This document shows positions 9,191-17,351 of a stretch of DNA of 64,000 nucleotides, piece by piece. How positions within the stretch are numbered: the first letter of the stretch is position 1; every line of letters starts with the position of its first letter. The notes beneath the pieces are model-generated. The model saw only the letters and a list, made by a program, of their open reading frames with translations, made no database searches and was not told where the DNA came from. Location: NCBI RefSeq assembly GCF_017220215.1, contig NZ_CP071131.1:186001-250000 (forward strand). Reading direction: 5' to 3'. The position numbers and the translations under genes were made by a program. The stretch comes from Caballeronia sp. M1242 (GTDB lineage Bacteria > Pseudomonadota > Gammaproteobacteria > Burkholderiales > Burkholderiaceae).

Positions 9191-9898
9191 TCACAGTGCC
9201 AGATACTGGCGAATCAGTTGTTCGTCCGCGAGTTGCGCCGGGCTCAGCGTCTCGACGATACGGCCCTTGTCCATCACGCAGCAGCGCGTCGCGATGCGTT
9301 CGACCATTCCCATGTCCTGCTCGACCAGCACCACGCCGATCCCTGTTTCATGCGCGATTTGCTGAAGCGTTTCGCCGATCAGATCGACAATGGATGGCTG
9401 GATGCCCTCGGACGGCTCATCGAGCAATACCACTTTGGGCGAACTGATCAGCGCACGCGCGATCGCAAGCTGCTGCTGTTCGCCGCCGCTCATGGTTCCC
9501 GCTTTCTGCTGATACCGCTTTTTCAGAATCGGAAAGTAGCCGACGACCGTGTCCTTCATTCGCGCCGCCTGCGCGCGATTGGCCTGCGCGCCGACCTGCA
9601 GGTTCTCCGCAACGGTCAGCGCGCCGAATATCTCGCGGCCTTGCGGCACGTAGCCCATGCCCCGCTGCGCGCGGACATACGGCTTCTCGTGGCCGATGGC
9701 TTCGCCGTCCAGCTCGATACTTCCTCCATCGAGACCGATCAGACCAATCAACGCGCGCATCAGCGTCGTCTTGCCGACACCGTTGCGGCCGATCAGCGCC
9801 AGCACTTCGCCCCGTCCGACGCCGAACGACACGCCGTTCAGCACGCGGCCGCCGCCATATCCCGCTTCCACACCCGACACCTGGAGCAACGCACTCAT
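9191..9898 (-). CDS. ABC transporter ATP-binding protein, LivF/UrtE-like
   Basis: Second ATPase of the amide/urea-type importer, 235 residues. Walker A is GRNGVGKTT, the signature is MSGGEQQQLA and Walker B is KVVLLDEPSEG; the GRNG form of Walker A is typical of LivF/UrtE. Start overlaps the preceding ATPase stop by four bases. Together with 9895-13858 it makes a complete five-subunit HAAT-class importer. Confidence 0.94.
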   Translation of the reverse strand: MSALLQVSGVEAGYGGGRVLNGVSFGVGRGEVLALIGRNGVGKTTLMRALIGLIGLDGGSIELDGEAIGHEKPYVRAQRGMGYVPQGREIFGALTVAENLQVGAQANRAQAARMKDTVVGYFPILKKRYQQKAGTMSGGEQQQLAIARALISSPKVVLLDEPSEGIQPSIVDLIGETLQQIAHETGIGVVLVEQDMGMVERIATRCCVMDKGRIVETLSPAQLADEQLIRQYLAL

Positions 9899-10605
9899 TT
9901 CTTCTTCCCCAGATAGACTTCCGCGACATCGTCGCGGGCGAGGATCTCGTCGAGCGGACCATCGGCGAGCAGGCTTCCTCCGTGGAGCACCGTCACGCGC
10001 GACGCGATCTGCTTGACGAAGGTCATGTCGTGTTCGACGACCATCATCGTGAGGCCGGCCGCCGAGAGACGCTTGATGAGCTCGCCGGTCGCATGCGTTT
10101 CCTCGACGGACATGCCCGCAACCGGTTCATCGAGAAAGAGCAGCTTCGGACGAAGCGACACCGCCATGGCGATTTCGAGCCATTGCTTCTTGCCGTGCGA
10201 CAGATTGCGAGCGAGCACATGCTCCTCGTCTTGCAGCATGAAGCGCTGCAACAGTTCGTCGAGGCTTTCGGGCCGGTCGTCCTTTGCGCGATGCAGCGAC
10301 AACTGCAGATGCTGGCGCACGCTCAGATCCGGGAACACGCCGGGAATCTGGAACTTGATGCTCATGCCCATCCGAATACGTTCGTGCGGCAGCACATGAC
10401 TCATGTCCTGGCCGAGAAACATCACACTGCCCTCGGACGGCCGGTGCTCGCCGGTGATGAGCTTGAAGAACGTGCTCTTGCCCGCGCCGTTGGGGCCGAT
10501 CACGCAGCGGATCTCGCCTGCATCGATACTGAAGTCGATGCCGTTGATGACATGCGCGCCGCCGAAGTGCTTCTTGAGTCCGCGCGTTTCCAAGAGCGTG
10601 GTCAT
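9895..10605 (-). CDS. ABC transporter ATP-binding protein, LivG/UrtD-like
   Basis: First ATPase of the importer, 236 residues, beginning MTTLLETRGLKKHFGG. Walker A is GPNGAGKST, signature LSHGKKQWLEIA (the SHGxxQ variant common in UrtD/LivG) and Walker B LLFLDEPVAGMS. It ends in LGKKK. A strong GGAGG site lies 9 bases before the ATG at 10605; the open frame extends much further upstream (to 12564) but that part is a shadow of the permease genes. Four-base overlap with the permease before it. Confidence 0.94.
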   Translation of the reverse strand: MTTLLETRGLKKHFGGAHVINGIDFSIDAGEIRCVIGPNGAGKSTFFKLITGEHRPSEGSVMFLGQDMSHVLPHERIRMGMSIKFQIPGVFPDLSVRQHLQLSLHRAKDDRPESLDELLQRFMLQDEEHVLARNLSHGKKQWLEIAMAVSLRPKLLFLDEPVAGMSVEETHATGELIKRLSAAGLTMMVVEHDMTFVKQIASRVTVLHGGSLLADGPLDEILARDDVAEVYLGKKK

Positions 10606-11681
10606 GACTTGCCCTCCTCCCGTTTGAGACATGCGCCGCCCAGGCGCGCATCCTGATCCGCGCGGCGCCGAAGACGTCGCAAATGCCGTGTCACGAACGG
10701 CAGCAGACCTTCCGGCGCCGCCAGCACGACGATCAAAAGAATCGCGCCGAGCAGGATGAGCGCGTACTGGCTGCCGTACACCGCGAGGTTCTGCGAAAGC
10801 CACACCAGCAACGCGGTGCCGAGAACGGTTCCGCCGATGCTCTTCCTGCCCGACGTCGCCACCCAGATGACGGGCATGGCCGCGGAGGTGAGGCCCATGG
10901 TCGAAGGCGTGATGTAAGAGCCCCAGATCGTGTACAGCGCGCCCGACAAGCCGCCGAGCGTGCACCCGAGAACGAAGACCAGAAGCTGATGCCGGCGGAT
11001 GTCGACGCCCAGCATCTCGGCGCGCTGCGGGTTCTCGCGAATGGCGATGAGCGTGAGCCCGAACGTGCCGTCGAGCAGCCTGCGCATCGCGGCATAGACC
11101 ACGATCAACAGGATCAGCACGAGGTAGTAGAAGCTCGCGTTTTCCAGCGTCAGCGGACCGCCAGGCCACGGGATGGTGAGCGGCGGCATGCCGCCCATGC
11201 CGTTGTAGCCGTTCAGACGCGCTTCGCCGATCGCCCATTGCGGACCTGCCGTCTGCGACATGAACGTTTCGAGCACGAGCGTCACCGACAAGGTGACGAT
11301 ACCGATGAAAACGCCCTTGATACGGCCATAGAAGATCATGTAGCCGATCAGCGCCGCCACGACGACGCTCACCGCCAGTCCCGCGACGAGACCCAGCCAC
11401 GAATCGAACCAGGCATCGCCGTAGTTCAGCGTGAAGATGCCGTAGCTGTAGCCTGCCAAGCCGAAGAAGGCCGTCTGCCCGAAGGACAGGATGCCGCCAT
11501 AGCCCCACATCGCGGCGAGACCGACCGCGCCGAAGGCCCACAACAGGCAGTATGCGAGATTGCCGCTCGTGGTGGCGTCCACGACGAGCGGCAGCGCGAG
11601 CCCGACCAGCCACGGCACGTATTGGACCGCGCGCGTGGCGCGGGCCGGGGACAGCCGCGAAGGCTCTTTCGTTTGCTTCAC
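10602..11681 (-). CDS. ABC transporter permease, LivM/UrtC-like
   Basis: Inner-membrane permease of 359 residues with about nine hydrophobic segments. The segment GYGGILSFGQTAFFGLAGYS is the conserved LivM signature near residue 60-80, and the EAA-equivalent region is AIRENPQRAEMLGVDIRRHQ. The C-terminus is basic (RHLRRLRRRADQ). It starts 9 bases after the LivH-like gene stop and overlaps the ATPase gene by four bases. Confidence 0.94.
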   Translation of the reverse strand: MKQTKEPSRLSPARATRAVQYVPWLVGLALPLVVDATTSGNLAYCLLWAFGAVGLAAMWGYGGILSFGQTAFFGLAGYSYGIFTLNYGDAWFDSWLGLVAGLAVSVVVAALIGYMIFYGRIKGVFIGIVTLSVTLVLETFMSQTAGPQWAIGEARLNGYNGMGGMPPLTIPWPGGPLTLENASFYYLVLILLIVVYAAMRRLLDGTFGLTLIAIRENPQRAEMLGVDIRRHQLLVFVLGCTLGGLSGALYTIWGSYITPSTMGLTSAAMPVIWVATSGRKSIGGTVLGTALLVWLSQNLAVYGSQYALILLGAILLIVVLAAPEGLLPFVTRHLRRLRRRADQDARLGGACLKREEGKS

Positions 11682-11690
11682 GGTTGCCTC

Positions 11691-12560
11691 CTAGCGCGCG
11701 CGGGAAAAGAGATTGCCGAGACCTTGCGGCATCAGTCGGATCACCACGATGACCGTCACCAGCAAGCCGATCTGTCCGAACAACTGACCATACGAGGCCG
11801 TGAGCGCGGTCTGAATCACGGCGAGCACGGCGGCAGCGGGCGTCGTGCCGGCAATCACGTTCGCGCCGCCGACCACCACCGACACGAAGGCCTGCACGAT
11901 GAAGTTGCTGCCCATGGTCGGCACCGCGGTCATGGTCGGCGCATAGAGCGCGCCGGTCAGCCCGGCGAGTCCCGCGCCGAGCGCGAAAGTCAGCGTGTAG
12001 AGCCGGTCCGTGCGCAGGCCGAGACATTGCGCGATGTTGGCGTTCTGAATCGTGGCGCGGGCGCAGACGCCGTAGTTCGTCTTGAAGAAGAGCACATACA
12101 GCCCGAACAGGATTGCCAGCGCGATGCCCGGCAACAGCGCGCGATACGTCGAAAACGAATAGTCGCCGAGCGAGAACGACCCGAAAGGCGTGCCAATGCC
12201 TTCTATCGAAGGACCGGCGACGAGCAGCATGGTCTGTTGCACGATGAGACTGATGGCCCACGTCGCGACAACGGAATCGAATAAGCGGTCGTACAGATGA
12301 CGAATGACGAGCCTTTCGATCACCACGCCCGCGAGCGCCGCCGCGAGCGCGCCGAGCAGCATGGCGAGAGGCAGCGGCAACCCGCGCTTGGCCGCGATGA
12401 TCGTCACGTACGCGCCGCACATGATGAACTCTCCGTGCGCGAGATTGATTACGCCCATCATGCCGAAGATCACGGCGAGACCGAGCGCCGCGAGCACCAG
12501 ATAGGCGAAGCTGTCGCCGAACTGATAGATAAGCGAGTAGAGAACCGAAAAGGTGGCCAT
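11691..12560 (-). CDS. ABC transporter permease, LivH/UrtB-like
   Basis: Inner-membrane permease of 289 residues. It contains the LivH signature GLAVIFGMMGVINLAHGEF near residue 27-45 and the cytoplasmic loop CARATIQNANIAQCLGL. It begins 65 bases after the binding-protein gene. Together with the LivM-like partner it forms the translocation pore of the amide/urea-type importer. Confidence 0.94.
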   Translation of the reverse strand: MATFSVLYSLIYQFGDSFAYLVLAALGLAVIFGMMGVINLAHGEFIMCGAYVTIIAAKRGLPLPLAMLLGALAAALAGVVIERLVIRHLYDRLFDSVVATWAISLIVQQTMLLVAGPSIEGIGTPFGSFSLGDYSFSTYRALLPGIALAILFGLYVLFFKTNYGVCARATIQNANIAQCLGLRTDRLYTLTFALGAGLAGLTGALYAPTMTAVPTMGSNFIVQAFVSVVVGGANVIAGTTPAAAVLAVIQTALTASYGQLFGQIGLLVTVIVVIRLMPQGLGNLFSRAR

Positions 12561-12625
12561 GCATGCTCCACGTTCAGAAGGCGGACGCGCGTTCGCTATG
12601 TGCTGCGAGCGCGCGCCGGCCCGGA

Positions 12626-13858
12626 TCAGGACTTCTTGGGCAGGTTAGACGGCGTGTACTGACGATGATCCGGCTTGTTGGGCAGATCGCACCCCACCTT
12701 GCCGAGCCAGTACGGCTGGACGTCGTTCCAGACCTTCGGGATGTCGACCGAGTGATCGTCCTTCACATGCACGAGGTAAATGGTGTGACTCGCGTGATGG
12801 CTCTTCGGGTCGATACAGACCTTGCCTTGCGCGCCTTCCGTGCAGATTCCGGTTTCGAGCGCCTTGCGCACCGCATCCTGATTCGTCGTCTTGGCCTTTT
12901 CGACGGCCGCCTTATAAAGATAGATGGCGTCGTACGCGTTCGCCGCTTCCTGATTGATGTACGGCTCGTTCGGGAACTTCGCGTGGAAGCGCTTCTTGAA
13001 GTCGTTGCTGGCGGGCGAATCGACTTCTTCCACGTAGTTCGCGGTCACGTACATGTCCTTGAGCGCGGGCGGTTTAAAGCGCTTGTGTTCATACGCCTGA
13101 CCGACGTTCACCGAACTCGCCATCGGCAGATTCAGATGGGCCGAAGCCTGCTGCTCGTAGTACGAGGCCTGATTCGCGCCGACGAGCAAGGTCACGACGA
13201 AGTCGGGCTTGGCCTTCTGGATGTTCTGGATCGTCTGGCCGAACTGCGATACGGACAGCGGAATGAATTCTTCGCCGACCATCGTGCCGCCGTTCTCCTT
13301 GACGATGTTGCGCACCCATTCGGCGGAGATCTGCCCGAAGTTGTAGTCGGCTGCGATGGTGTACACCTTCTTGCCGTACTTCTGCATCATCCACGGAATC
13401 AGTGTGGAGAATTGCTGTTCGGGGACCGCGCCCGTGACGAACGTGTTGGTATCGCACACGCCGCCTTCGTACTGATTGTCGTACCAGTAAAGCTGATGCG
13501 CGCGATCCATGATGGGCCGTATGGCCTCGCGCGATGCGCTGGAGAAGGCGCCGAAAATCACATCCGGCTTGTCGGTCTGCACGAGACGCCGTGCGAGTTC
13601 CTGGAACTTGGTGTTGTCTGACTGAGTGTCGTAGGCGATCAATGAAACCGGACGTCCGAGGATGCCGCCCTTGGCGTTGATTTCATCGACAGCGAGCTGC
13701 GTGGCGTGAATCTTCGGAATCGTCGCCAGTGCGAAGTTTCCCGAGGCATCTTCCAGCAGGCCGATCTTCACGGGATCGGCGGCACTCGATGCGAGCGATG
13801 TCAGTGCAAGTCCTGCGGTAAGGGCGAGACGCAACCAGCCCGACGGCTTCAGCAACAT
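12626..13858 (-). CDS. Amide/urea-type ABC transporter substrate-binding protein
   Basis: Exported binding protein of 410 residues and first gene of the amide operon. ATG at 13858 is preceded by CTGGAGAATCCGC (good ribosome-binding site) and opens a signal peptide cleaved near SLASSAADP. The mature part starts VKIGLLEDASGNFA, in the type I periplasmic-binding fold used by UrtA, FmdD and AmiC. An upstream in-frame Met at 13906 would lie inside the terminator/leader and is rejected. Expression is probably gated by the terminator at 13903-13947. The ligand is inferred to be a short-chain amide or urea. Confidence 0.93.
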   Translation of the reverse strand: MLLKPSGWLRLALTAGLALTSLASSAADPVKIGLLEDASGNFALATIPKIHATQLAVDEINAKGGILGRPVSLIAYDTQSDNTKFQELARRLVQTDKPDVIFGAFSSASREAIRPIMDRAHQLYWYDNQYEGGVCDTNTFVTGAVPEQQFSTLIPWMMQKYGKKVYTIAADYNFGQISAEWVRNIVKENGGTMVGEEFIPLSVSQFGQTIQNIQKAKPDFVVTLLVGANQASYYEQQASAHLNLPMASSVNVGQAYEHKRFKPPALKDMYVTANYVEEVDSPASNDFKKRFHAKFPNEPYINQEAANAYDAIYLYKAAVEKAKTTNQDAVRKALETGICTEGAQGKVCIDPKSHHASHTIYLVHVKDDHSVDIPKVWNDVQPYWLGKVGCDLPNKPDHRQYTPSNLPKKS

Positions 13859-13902
13859 GCGGATTCTCCAGAAGTGGGCGCAGATACAAGGGAAAAATGC
13901 GA

Positions 13903-13947
13903 ACAAAAAAAAGCCCCCTGACGAACCGTCGGTTCGTCAGGGGGCTT
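13903..13947 (-). terminator. Intrinsic terminator in the leader of the amide operon
   Basis: On the minus strand, AAGCCCCCTGACGAACC pairs perfectly with GGTTCGTCAGGGGGCTT (17 bp, three-base loop) and is followed by eight T residues (13903-13910). It sits between the promoter (14000-14029) and the first gene start (13858), so it would stop transcription before the operon unless antiterminated. Its 5' arm overlaps the second hexaloop hairpin, the arrangement used by ANTAR systems. Confidence 0.93.
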
Positions 13948-13979
13948 CTGTGCCGGGTCCTCGGGCGGACATCTTTGTC
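13943..13979 (-). promoter_or_regulatory. Predicted ANTAR-binding RNA: paired hexaloop hairpins P1 and P2
   Basis: In minus-strand RNA, hairpin P1 is GAC-AAAGAT-GTC (13979-13968) and P2 is GGC-ACAGAA-GCC (13954-13943), separated by 13 bases. Both loops are six bases with A at position 1 and G at position 4, the known recognition feature of ANTAR targets. The last two loop bases and the 3' arm of P2 are also the first five bases of the terminator's 5' arm, so P2 and terminator cannot form together. Stems are short (3 bp, extendable with mismatches), which lowers certainty. Confidence 0.75.
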
Positions 13980-13999
13980 AGGCCGCGAGGGATGGGGCA

Positions 14000-14029
14000 A
14001 GTCTAATGCGTAGAATTTTTGCTTGTCAA
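14000..14029 (-). promoter_or_regulatory. Sigma-70 promoter of the amide operon
   Basis: Minus-strand TTGACA (14029-14024) and TAGACT (14005-14000, four of six matches to TATAAT) are 18 bases apart. Start of transcription would fall near 13993, giving about 14 bases before the first hexaloop hairpin and about 135 bases of leader. Confidence 0.6.
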
Positions 14030-14155
14030 CGGCGGTCAAAAAAACGAGGACCACGAAACGCGTTGCGATCTCTCATTCGATGACAGGAGCCCGCGTCGTC
14101 GCCTGTCGATTGCGACTCGTCGGAATAGATCACGATCCGCACGGTCGTGCATGAC

Positions 14156-14992
14156 TCATGCGCCGCGCGAATTGACGCGTTTGCGGATCTCCGAATCGAG
14201 AATGAGCCGCCCGCGCAACTTACCCTTCATACGCTTCACATAGCGCGGCGCTTCTGTCATGTGAATCACCATCAGCTCGCGCACCTTGTCGGCATCGCGG
14301 GCGCGCGCCGCCTGAGTTATCGCCTTGTGGATCTTCACATTCGCGCGGCCGAACTTTTCGTGTTCCGCTTGCGGCGTATCGTTTCTGAACTCGATGAGTT
14401 GCCGGATCATCTCGTTGATGAGTTCGCACGCGAAGCGCAAGAACGGATTCGGATTCGCGGCAGCAAGAATATCGTGAAAGTTCACGTCTTCCTGTCGTTG
14501 TCTCACGATGTCGCGACCCATATGGGCCGGTGCCGGTTCATCGCAACACGCGATGCTGGCTTCCAGCGCATCGAAGTCCTCGTCGGTCAGATGCGGTACG
14601 GCGCCCGCCGCCAGTTCAGGTTCGAGCAGTTGACGCACCGTGTAGATATCGTCGATGGTCACGTCCTTGAAGAACAGATAGTTCTGCAATAGTTGCAAGG
14701 TGCGATCCAGCGGCACTTCGACGATCGTGCCGCCGCCCGATGGTCCGGTCGTCACCTTGATGAGACCTTGCACCTCCAGCGATTTGAGCGCCTCGCGGAT
14801 CGTGCTCTTGCTCACGGAAAAGAGTTGCTGCAATTCCACTTCACGCGGCAGCTTGTCGCCGGGCTTCAGGTTCTTCTCCGTGATCAGCCGCTTGATCTCC
14901 TCAGCAACGAGATCAGCGCGCTTCGGCTGCTTGATCGTGTGCTGCGCGATCTCGATTGCCGCGCCGGTGCGTTTCGCACGCTCCATCACCAT
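14156..14992 (-). CDS. GntR family transcriptional regulator, FadR subfamily
   Basis: DNA-binding repressor or activator of 278 residues. The N-terminal winged helix (about 25-95: LVAEEIKRLITEKNLKPGDK, then SKSTIREALKSLEVQGLI) is followed by an all-helical FCD ligand-binding domain. GGGAG lies 7 bases before the ATG at 14992. It is divergent from the importer/hydrolase operon starting at 15206 and lies upstream of the amide operon leader. The perfect palindrome 15107-15122 is a likely operator, so the divergent operon is the probable target. Confidence 0.92.
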   Translation of the reverse strand: MVMERAKRTGAAIEIAQHTIKQPKRADLVAEEIKRLITEKNLKPGDKLPREVELQQLFSVSKSTIREALKSLEVQGLIKVTTGPSGGGTIVEVPLDRTLQLLQNYLFFKDVTIDDIYTVRQLLEPELAAGAVPHLTDEDFDALEASIACCDEPAPAHMGRDIVRQRQEDVNFHDILAAANPNPFLRFACELINEMIRQLIEFRNDTPQAEHEKFGRANVKIHKAITQAARARDADKVRELMVIHMTEAPRYVKRMKGKLRGRLILDSEIRKRVNSRGA

Positions 14993-15065
14993 GTCGATGC
15001 TCCCTTTCTTTCTGACGACTCATACGCGGGCGCACGGTGGCTCCGCAAACCGGAATTTTGCCGTA

Positions 15066-15094
15066 TTGACACGCGAATTTATTGTTCCTAGCAT
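15066..15094 (+). promoter_or_regulatory. Sigma-70 promoter of the 15206-22618 operon
   Basis: TTGACA at 15066-15071 and TAGCAT at 15089-15094 (four of six matches) are separated by 17 bases. Transcription would start near 15101, immediately before the palindrome at 15107-15122. Confidence 0.6.
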
Positions 15095-15106
15095 CGGGTT
15101 CATTCT

Positions 15107-15122
15107 ATTTATCATGATAAAT
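15107..15122. promoter_or_regulatory. Perfect 16-bp palindrome, probable GntR operator
   Basis: ATTTATCATGATAAAT reads the same on both strands. It lies at about +7 to +22 of the predicted promoter and between the divergent GntR gene and its neighbour operon, a usual place for a FadR-type repressor site. Assignment to this regulator is inference. Confidence 0.6.
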
Positions 15123-15205
15123 CGGATGAACGAGCCGAGGGTTCCAACGTATCACGACAAAACGCGGGGCGGCTGCGCGGGTCATCTTCTCAGGGAGCGT
15201 CAATC

Positions 15206-16414
15206 TTGAATCGCCGAAACATGTTGAAGCTGGCCGCGCTGTCGGCCATTCCGGGATCGTTCGAAGCGCTCGTCGCAAGAAGCGCATTTGCGCAAGGCTC
15301 GCCCATCCAGTTCGCTTGCCCCGTGCCGATGTCGGGCCCGTTCGCGGCCAACGGCAAATACGCCGATCTCGGCATGAAACTCGCCATCGATCAATACGGG
15401 AAGGTGCTCGGTCAGCCGCTGGCCTATACGACGCTCGACACCGAGGGAAAACCCGCGACGGCCGTGCGGCGCGTGCAGGAAATCGCGCAGCAAAAGAACG
15501 CGCGCTACTTCGCAGGCGGCATTCTTTCTTCCGAAGCGCTCGCAATGGGCAAGGAAGCCGAGAAAGCCGATGGCATCTTCATCACGACCGCGGGCGCGGA
15601 CGAACTCACCGGCAAGGACTGCAACAGCGCGACCTTCCGCTGGTCGGTGCCGACTTTCGGCGCGATCGAACAGACGGTTCGCCCGCTTATCCAAACCATG
15701 CCCAAGGCGAAGCGCTGGTACACGATCACGCCGCAATACGTATTCGGCGACGGCCTGTTGTCGGCTGCAAAAGCGATCTTCAAGGAGAAGGGCATCGAGC
15801 ATGTGGGCAATAGCTATCACTCGCTCAACGAGAAGGAATTCAGTGGTTATCTGACGAATGCGGTCGCGGCCAAACCGGATGTGCTGCTCATTCTGAACTT
15901 CGGTTCGCAATCGTCGGATACGTTGCGGCAGGCCGTGAGCTTCGGCATGAAGAACAATTGCACGATCCTGATGGCGTGGGCATCGGGACTCGAACAGTTC
16001 GAAGCACTCGGCCCCGATATCTGCGAAGGCGTCTATTTCGGCGCGCAGTACTGGCATGCAATCGACACGCCGCTCAATCACGAACTGGTCAAGCGCGTGA
16101 ACGCAACGTACAAGTCCAATCCCAACTACAGCCTCGCGGGCTCGTACATCTGCACGAAAATCCTGCTCGACGGCATCGTCAAGGCCGGCACGGCCGATCC
16201 GAAGAAAGTCGTCGCCGCGCTGGAAGGCATGAAGTACGCGGGCCTGACCGGTCCCGAAGAGATTCGCGCGGGCGACCATCAAGTGCTCAAGAACTACTAC
16301 CTGCTGAAGGGCAAGGCCAAGAGCAAGATGAAGGACAAGGACGATTACGCGGACATCGTGAGTTCCGGCCAGTCTTTCCTGCCGCTCGACAAGACGCAAT
16401 GCAAGCTCGCCTGA
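15206..16414 (+). CDS. HAAT-type ABC transporter substrate-binding protein
   Basis: Exported binding protein of 402 residues, first gene of a seven-gene operon. TTG at 15206, 8 bases after AGGGAG, gives an N-terminus MNRRNMLKLAALSA with a twin-arginine-like RRNMLK motif; an ATG at 15221 would lose the arginines. Cleavage probably falls after SAFAQG. The mature part (PIQFACPVPMSGPFAANGKY) has the type I periplasmic fold. Ligand unknown; the operon's amidohydrolases suggest a compound with amide, carbamoyl or peptide bonds. Confidence 0.9.
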   Translation: MNRRNMLKLAALSAIPGSFEALVARSAFAQGSPIQFACPVPMSGPFAANGKYADLGMKLAIDQYGKVLGQPLAYTTLDTEGKPATAVRRVQEIAQQKNARYFAGGILSSEALAMGKEAEKADGIFITTAGADELTGKDCNSATFRWSVPTFGAIEQTVRPLIQTMPKAKRWYTITPQYVFGDGLLSAAKAIFKEKGIEHVGNSYHSLNEKEFSGYLTNAVAAKPDVLLILNFGSQSSDTLRQAVSFGMKNNCTILMAWASGLEQFEALGPDICEGVYFGAQYWHAIDTPLNHELVKRVNATYKSNPNYSLAGSYICTKILLDGIVKAGTADPKKVVAALEGMKYAGLTGPEEIRAGDHQVLKNYYLLKGKAKSKMKDKDDYADIVSSGQSFLPLDKTQCKLA

Positions 16415-16490
16415 GGTCCTGAATCGCGTTGTGCTCATGCGAGTGCTGGCATCGCCCGCATTCGCGCCGTCACTCTTCTGACGCAAGACC

Positions 16491-17351
16491 ATGAACGTTT
16501 ATCTGTTGCAGGTCGTGAACGGCATCGGCGTAGGCATGCTGTACTTTCTGCTCGCGGTCGGCTTGTCGATCGTGTTCGGGCTGCTGCGCTTCGTGAACTT
16601 CGCGCACGGCGCGTTCTATCTGCTGGGCGCGTATTTCTGTTATCAGGCGATGCAGTGGTCGATGAACTTCTGGACAGCGCTCGTCATCGTGCCGGTGGTC
16701 GTCGGAGCGCTCGCGTGGATCGTCGAGAAGGTGGTGCTGCGACATGTGTATGCGCAGCAGCACGAGTTTCATATTCTCGCGACGGTCGGGCTCGCACTCG
16801 TGATACAGGAATGCGCGATCATCATGTGGGGGCCGCTCGGCGATAACGTCGCCGTGCCCGACATGCTCAATGGCGTCGTGATGTGGGGCAGCTTCATTTA
16901 CCCGAAGTATCGTCTCTTCGTGATCGCCTTCACGGCCGTGCTCGCCGGCATTCTCTGGTGGGTGCTCGAAGGCACGCGGCTCGGTAGCGCAGTGCGTGCG
17001 GGAAGCGAGTCGAGCGAGATGGTGTCCCTCCTCGGCCTCAATGTGACACGCATCTTCAGTCTCGTGTTCGCGCTCGGCGCGGGCACGGCGGCGCTCGCAG
17101 GCGTGCTCGCGGCGCCGATACGCGGGGTCGACCCGTTCATGGGCATCGAGGCGCTCGGCGTGGCATTCGTCGTCGTTGTCGTCGGCGGCATGGGGAACTT
17201 TCTCGGCGCGCTCGTCGGTGGCTTGCTGGTCGGCATCGTGCAAAGCGTGATGAGCACGCTATGGCCCGAAGGCGCGCGTCTCATGATCTATGTCGCGATG
17301 GCGGCCGTGTTGTTGCTGCGTCCGAATGGCCTGCTCGGGAGGACCGCATGA
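16491..17351 (+). CDS. ABC transporter permease, LivH-like
   Basis: Inner-membrane permease of 286 residues, starting MNVYLLQVVNGIGVGMLYF. It contains the LivH signature GLSIVFGLLRFVNFAHGAF and the cytoplasmic loop RAGSESSEMVSLLGLN. It stands 76 bases after the binding-protein gene and overlaps the next permease by four bases. Confidence 0.94.
   Translation: MNVYLLQVVNGIGVGMLYFLLAVGLSIVFGLLRFVNFAHGAFYLLGAYFCYQAMQWSMNFWTALVIVPVVVGALAWIVEKVVLRHVYAQQHEFHILATVGLALVIQECAIIMWGPLGDNVAVPDMLNGVVMWGSFIYPKYRLFVIAFTAVLAGILWWVLEGTRLGSAVRAGSESSEMVSLLGLNVTRIFSLVFALGAGTAALAGVLAAPIRGVDPFMGIEALGVAFVVVVVGGMGNFLGALVGGLLVGIVQSVMSTLWPEGARLMIYVAMAAVLLLRPNGLLGRTA

Noticed and set aside
10683..12284. Plus-strand 533-residue frame opposite two permeases
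   Set aside because: Composition (Arg, His, Asp, Gln) and lack of motifs indicate a complement of membrane-protein codons.
9895..12564. A single 889-residue minus-strand fusion reading through permease and ATPase
   Set aside because: Only the last 236 residues are an ABC ATPase with its own strong ribosome-binding site; the upstream part is out of frame with two genuine permease genes.
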